A stretch of 64,000 nucleotides of DNA from Terrimonas sp937888905 (GTDB lineage: Bacteria; Bacteroidota; Bacteroidia; Chitinophagales; Chitinophagaceae). The position numbers and the translations under genes are program-made. Each line of letters begins with the position of its first letter. The stretch's first letter is position 1. The stretch is taken from NCBI GenBank assembly GCA_937888905.1, contig CALATA010000006.1, positions 225,421 through 289,420 of the forward strand. The letters run 5' to 3'. A model generated the notes under the pieces. It ran no database searches. It was given only the letters and a program-made list of their open reading frames with translations, and was not told the origin of the DNA. Positions 63,004 to 64,000 of the stretch are shown here, one piece after another.

Positions 63004-63884
63004 ATTCAATACTGGAACCTGTTGCGCTTACTCCGCAACGTGAATGGAATACATCACTCGTGTATGAAACATCGCGTCGCAAATCGGAATTGTGCAAGGC
63101 GCGCGACTGGCATACTGAGTGGTTCAAACGTTGGGTGAAAGAACTCAACGAGCCCGCACGTTACCATCGCAAGCAATGGGAATTTGTTTATGTGATGCAG
63201 GCATTGTGGGAGAGAGGCTGCATTGCGCAGGGAAAGAAAGGATTGGTATTTGCCGTAGGTACCGAGCCGGGGCCTTCGATCTTTGCCAATTACGGATGCG
63301 ATATCCTGGCAACAGATATATTTCCCGAACAGGGTAAAGAGAAAGGTTGGGAAAATGGTGACCAGTTGTGCTTCGGCGTAGAATCGCTGAATAAACGCGG
63401 ACTCACCGACGATGCCACATTGAATAAACATGTGTCTTATCGTGCCGTAGACATGAACAATATTCCGGAAGACCTGCGCGGTTTCGATTTCAACTGGTCG
63501 AGTTGTTCTTTCGAACACCTGGGCAGCATCGATCTCGGGCTGGCATTTTTAAAGAATCAATTGAAAACACTCAAGCGCGGCGGTTGGGCCGTACATACCA
63601 CGGAGTTTAATATTTCTTCCAACGATAAAACACTGGATACCGGCAGCACTGTTATCTTCCGCATGCGTGACCTGGAACAACTGGCGGAAGAATTGCGGAG
63701 AGAAGGTCACCTGGTGGAAGAATTCGATTATTCATTGGGAGGCCTGCCCGAAGATTATGCGGTGGACGTGTTTCCTCATAGCGAAGACGTGCATCTTAAG
63801 CTGCAATTGAATGAGTTTACGGTTACTTCCATCGGTATCATCATACAGAAAGGAGGAGGGAGAAGAAGGATATTTGGATGGTAG
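63000..63884 (+). CDS. Class I SAM-dependent methyltransferase-like protein
   Basis: A 294-residue cytoplasmic protein. A Rossmann SAM-binding pattern is seen at about 79-100 (GLVFAVGTEPGPSIFANYG, then DILATDIFP with the acidic residue after strand 2). FDFNWSSCSFEHLGSIDLG is in the place of motif IV and LKTLKRGGWAVHTTEFN in that of motif VI. The substrate is unknown; coupling to the glycosyltransferase suggests glycan or glycolipid methylation. The C-terminal 20 residues are Gly/Arg-rich (KGGGRRRIFGW) and end at a stop from which a heptanucleotide array begins directly. Confidence 0.8.
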   Translation: MNSILEPVALTPQREWNTSLVYETSRRKSELCKARDWHTEWFKRWVKELNEPARYHRKQWEFVYVMQALWERGCIAQGKKGLVFAVGTEPGPSIFANYGCDILATDIFPEQGKEKGWENGDQLCFGVESLNKRGLTDDATLNKHVSYRAVDMNNIPEDLRGFDFNWSSCSFEHLGSIDLGLAFLKNQLKTLKRGGWAVHTTEFNISSNDKTLDTGSTVIFRMRDLEQLAEELRREGHLVEEFDYSLGGLPEDYAVDVFPHSEDVHLKLQLNEFTVTSIGIIIQKGGGRRRIFGW

Positions 63885-64000
63885 AGTTATAAGTTGTAAG
63901 TTTTAAGTTGTAAGTAAACAGCCGTTGTAAGGTGTAGGGTAGTAAGTAGTAAGTAGTAAGTAGTAAGTAGTAAGTAGTAAGTAGTAAGTAGTAAGTAGTA
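63885..64000. repeat. Heptanucleotide arrays after the methyltransferase-like gene, inverted core
   Basis: From the base after the stop codon run four 7-nt units (AGTTATA, AGTTGTA, AGTTTTA, AGTTGTA), then TAAACAGCCG (63915-63924, the reverse complement of CGGCTGTTTA). A (G)TAAGGTGTAGGG segment follows, then about nine AAGTAGT units to the window end. The array continues beyond the window. Confidence 0.85.

Noticed and set aside
63885..64000. Possible CRISPR array
   Set aside because: Units are 7 nt with no spacers and there are no cas genes; the 216-bp tandem repeats at 37.5 kb are likewise contiguous without spacers.

Overview
The window comes from a Bacteroidota chromosome, most likely a Chitinophagaceae-like soil or freshwater glycan degrader. 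This rests on SusC/SusD genes, type IX secretion (T9SS) C-terminal sorting domains, PorP/SprF proteins, -7 boxes of the TAnnTTTG type, and a SAM riboswitch ahead of metY-metX-hom. No rRNA, tRNA, CRISPR array, transposase or phage gene was recognised.

Region 1 (1-15.7 kb, all +) is an alginate utilisation locus. It begins inside an SDR reductase gene and continues with a PL17 oligoalginate lyase, a KdgF-like cupin, a short PL6-like beta-helix lipoprotein, a hexuronate-type MFS transporter, a large MBG-domain T9SS protein, a PF05426 alginate lyase (PL5/PL38-like), SusC, SusD and an alpha/beta-hydrolase esterase. A strong terminator closes it. The logic is surface capture and cleavage, SusCD import, periplasmic cleavage to monouronates, import by the MFS protein, and conversion by KdgF and the reductase. 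Region 2 (16.2-36.4 kb, +) is a T9SS surface module: a 3564-residue and a 1730-residue protein with type B sorting domains, two PorP/SprF proteins and a PorE-like TPR/beta-propeller/OmpA protein, separated by strong intercistronic hairpins.

Region 3 (36.4-43.9 kb) holds a UDP-glucuronate-epimerase-like gene, a block of about 216-bp tandem repeats, and the - strand operon metY-metX-hom. The metY leader looks like a serial control device: a promoter, a SAM riboswitch and its terminator, then a second possible promoter, then a 25-codon ORF ending in five Cys codons within its last eight codons before the stop. Region 4 (42.4-55.5 kb) is mostly housekeeping: outer-membrane proteins, uvrA, rarA-elaA, and the conserved trio of transglutaminase, alpha-E and circularly permuted ATP-grasp proteins.

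Region 5 (55.5-57.1 kb) is a 722-bp segment with its own promoter and two small genes (tentatively HicB/HicA-like). It is flanked by 39-bp direct repeats that duplicate the 3' end of the neighbouring esterase gene, as expected for a small cassette integrated at a gene end. Region 6 (57.3-64 kb) carries a membrane-anchored trypsin-like protease, an MsbA-type ABC transporter, two divergent paralogous GT4 glycosyltransferases and a methyltransferase-like gene.

Across regions 3-6, intergenic heptanucleotide repeat arrays recur, often starting exactly at a stop codon. Three of them share the core CGGCTGTTTA.
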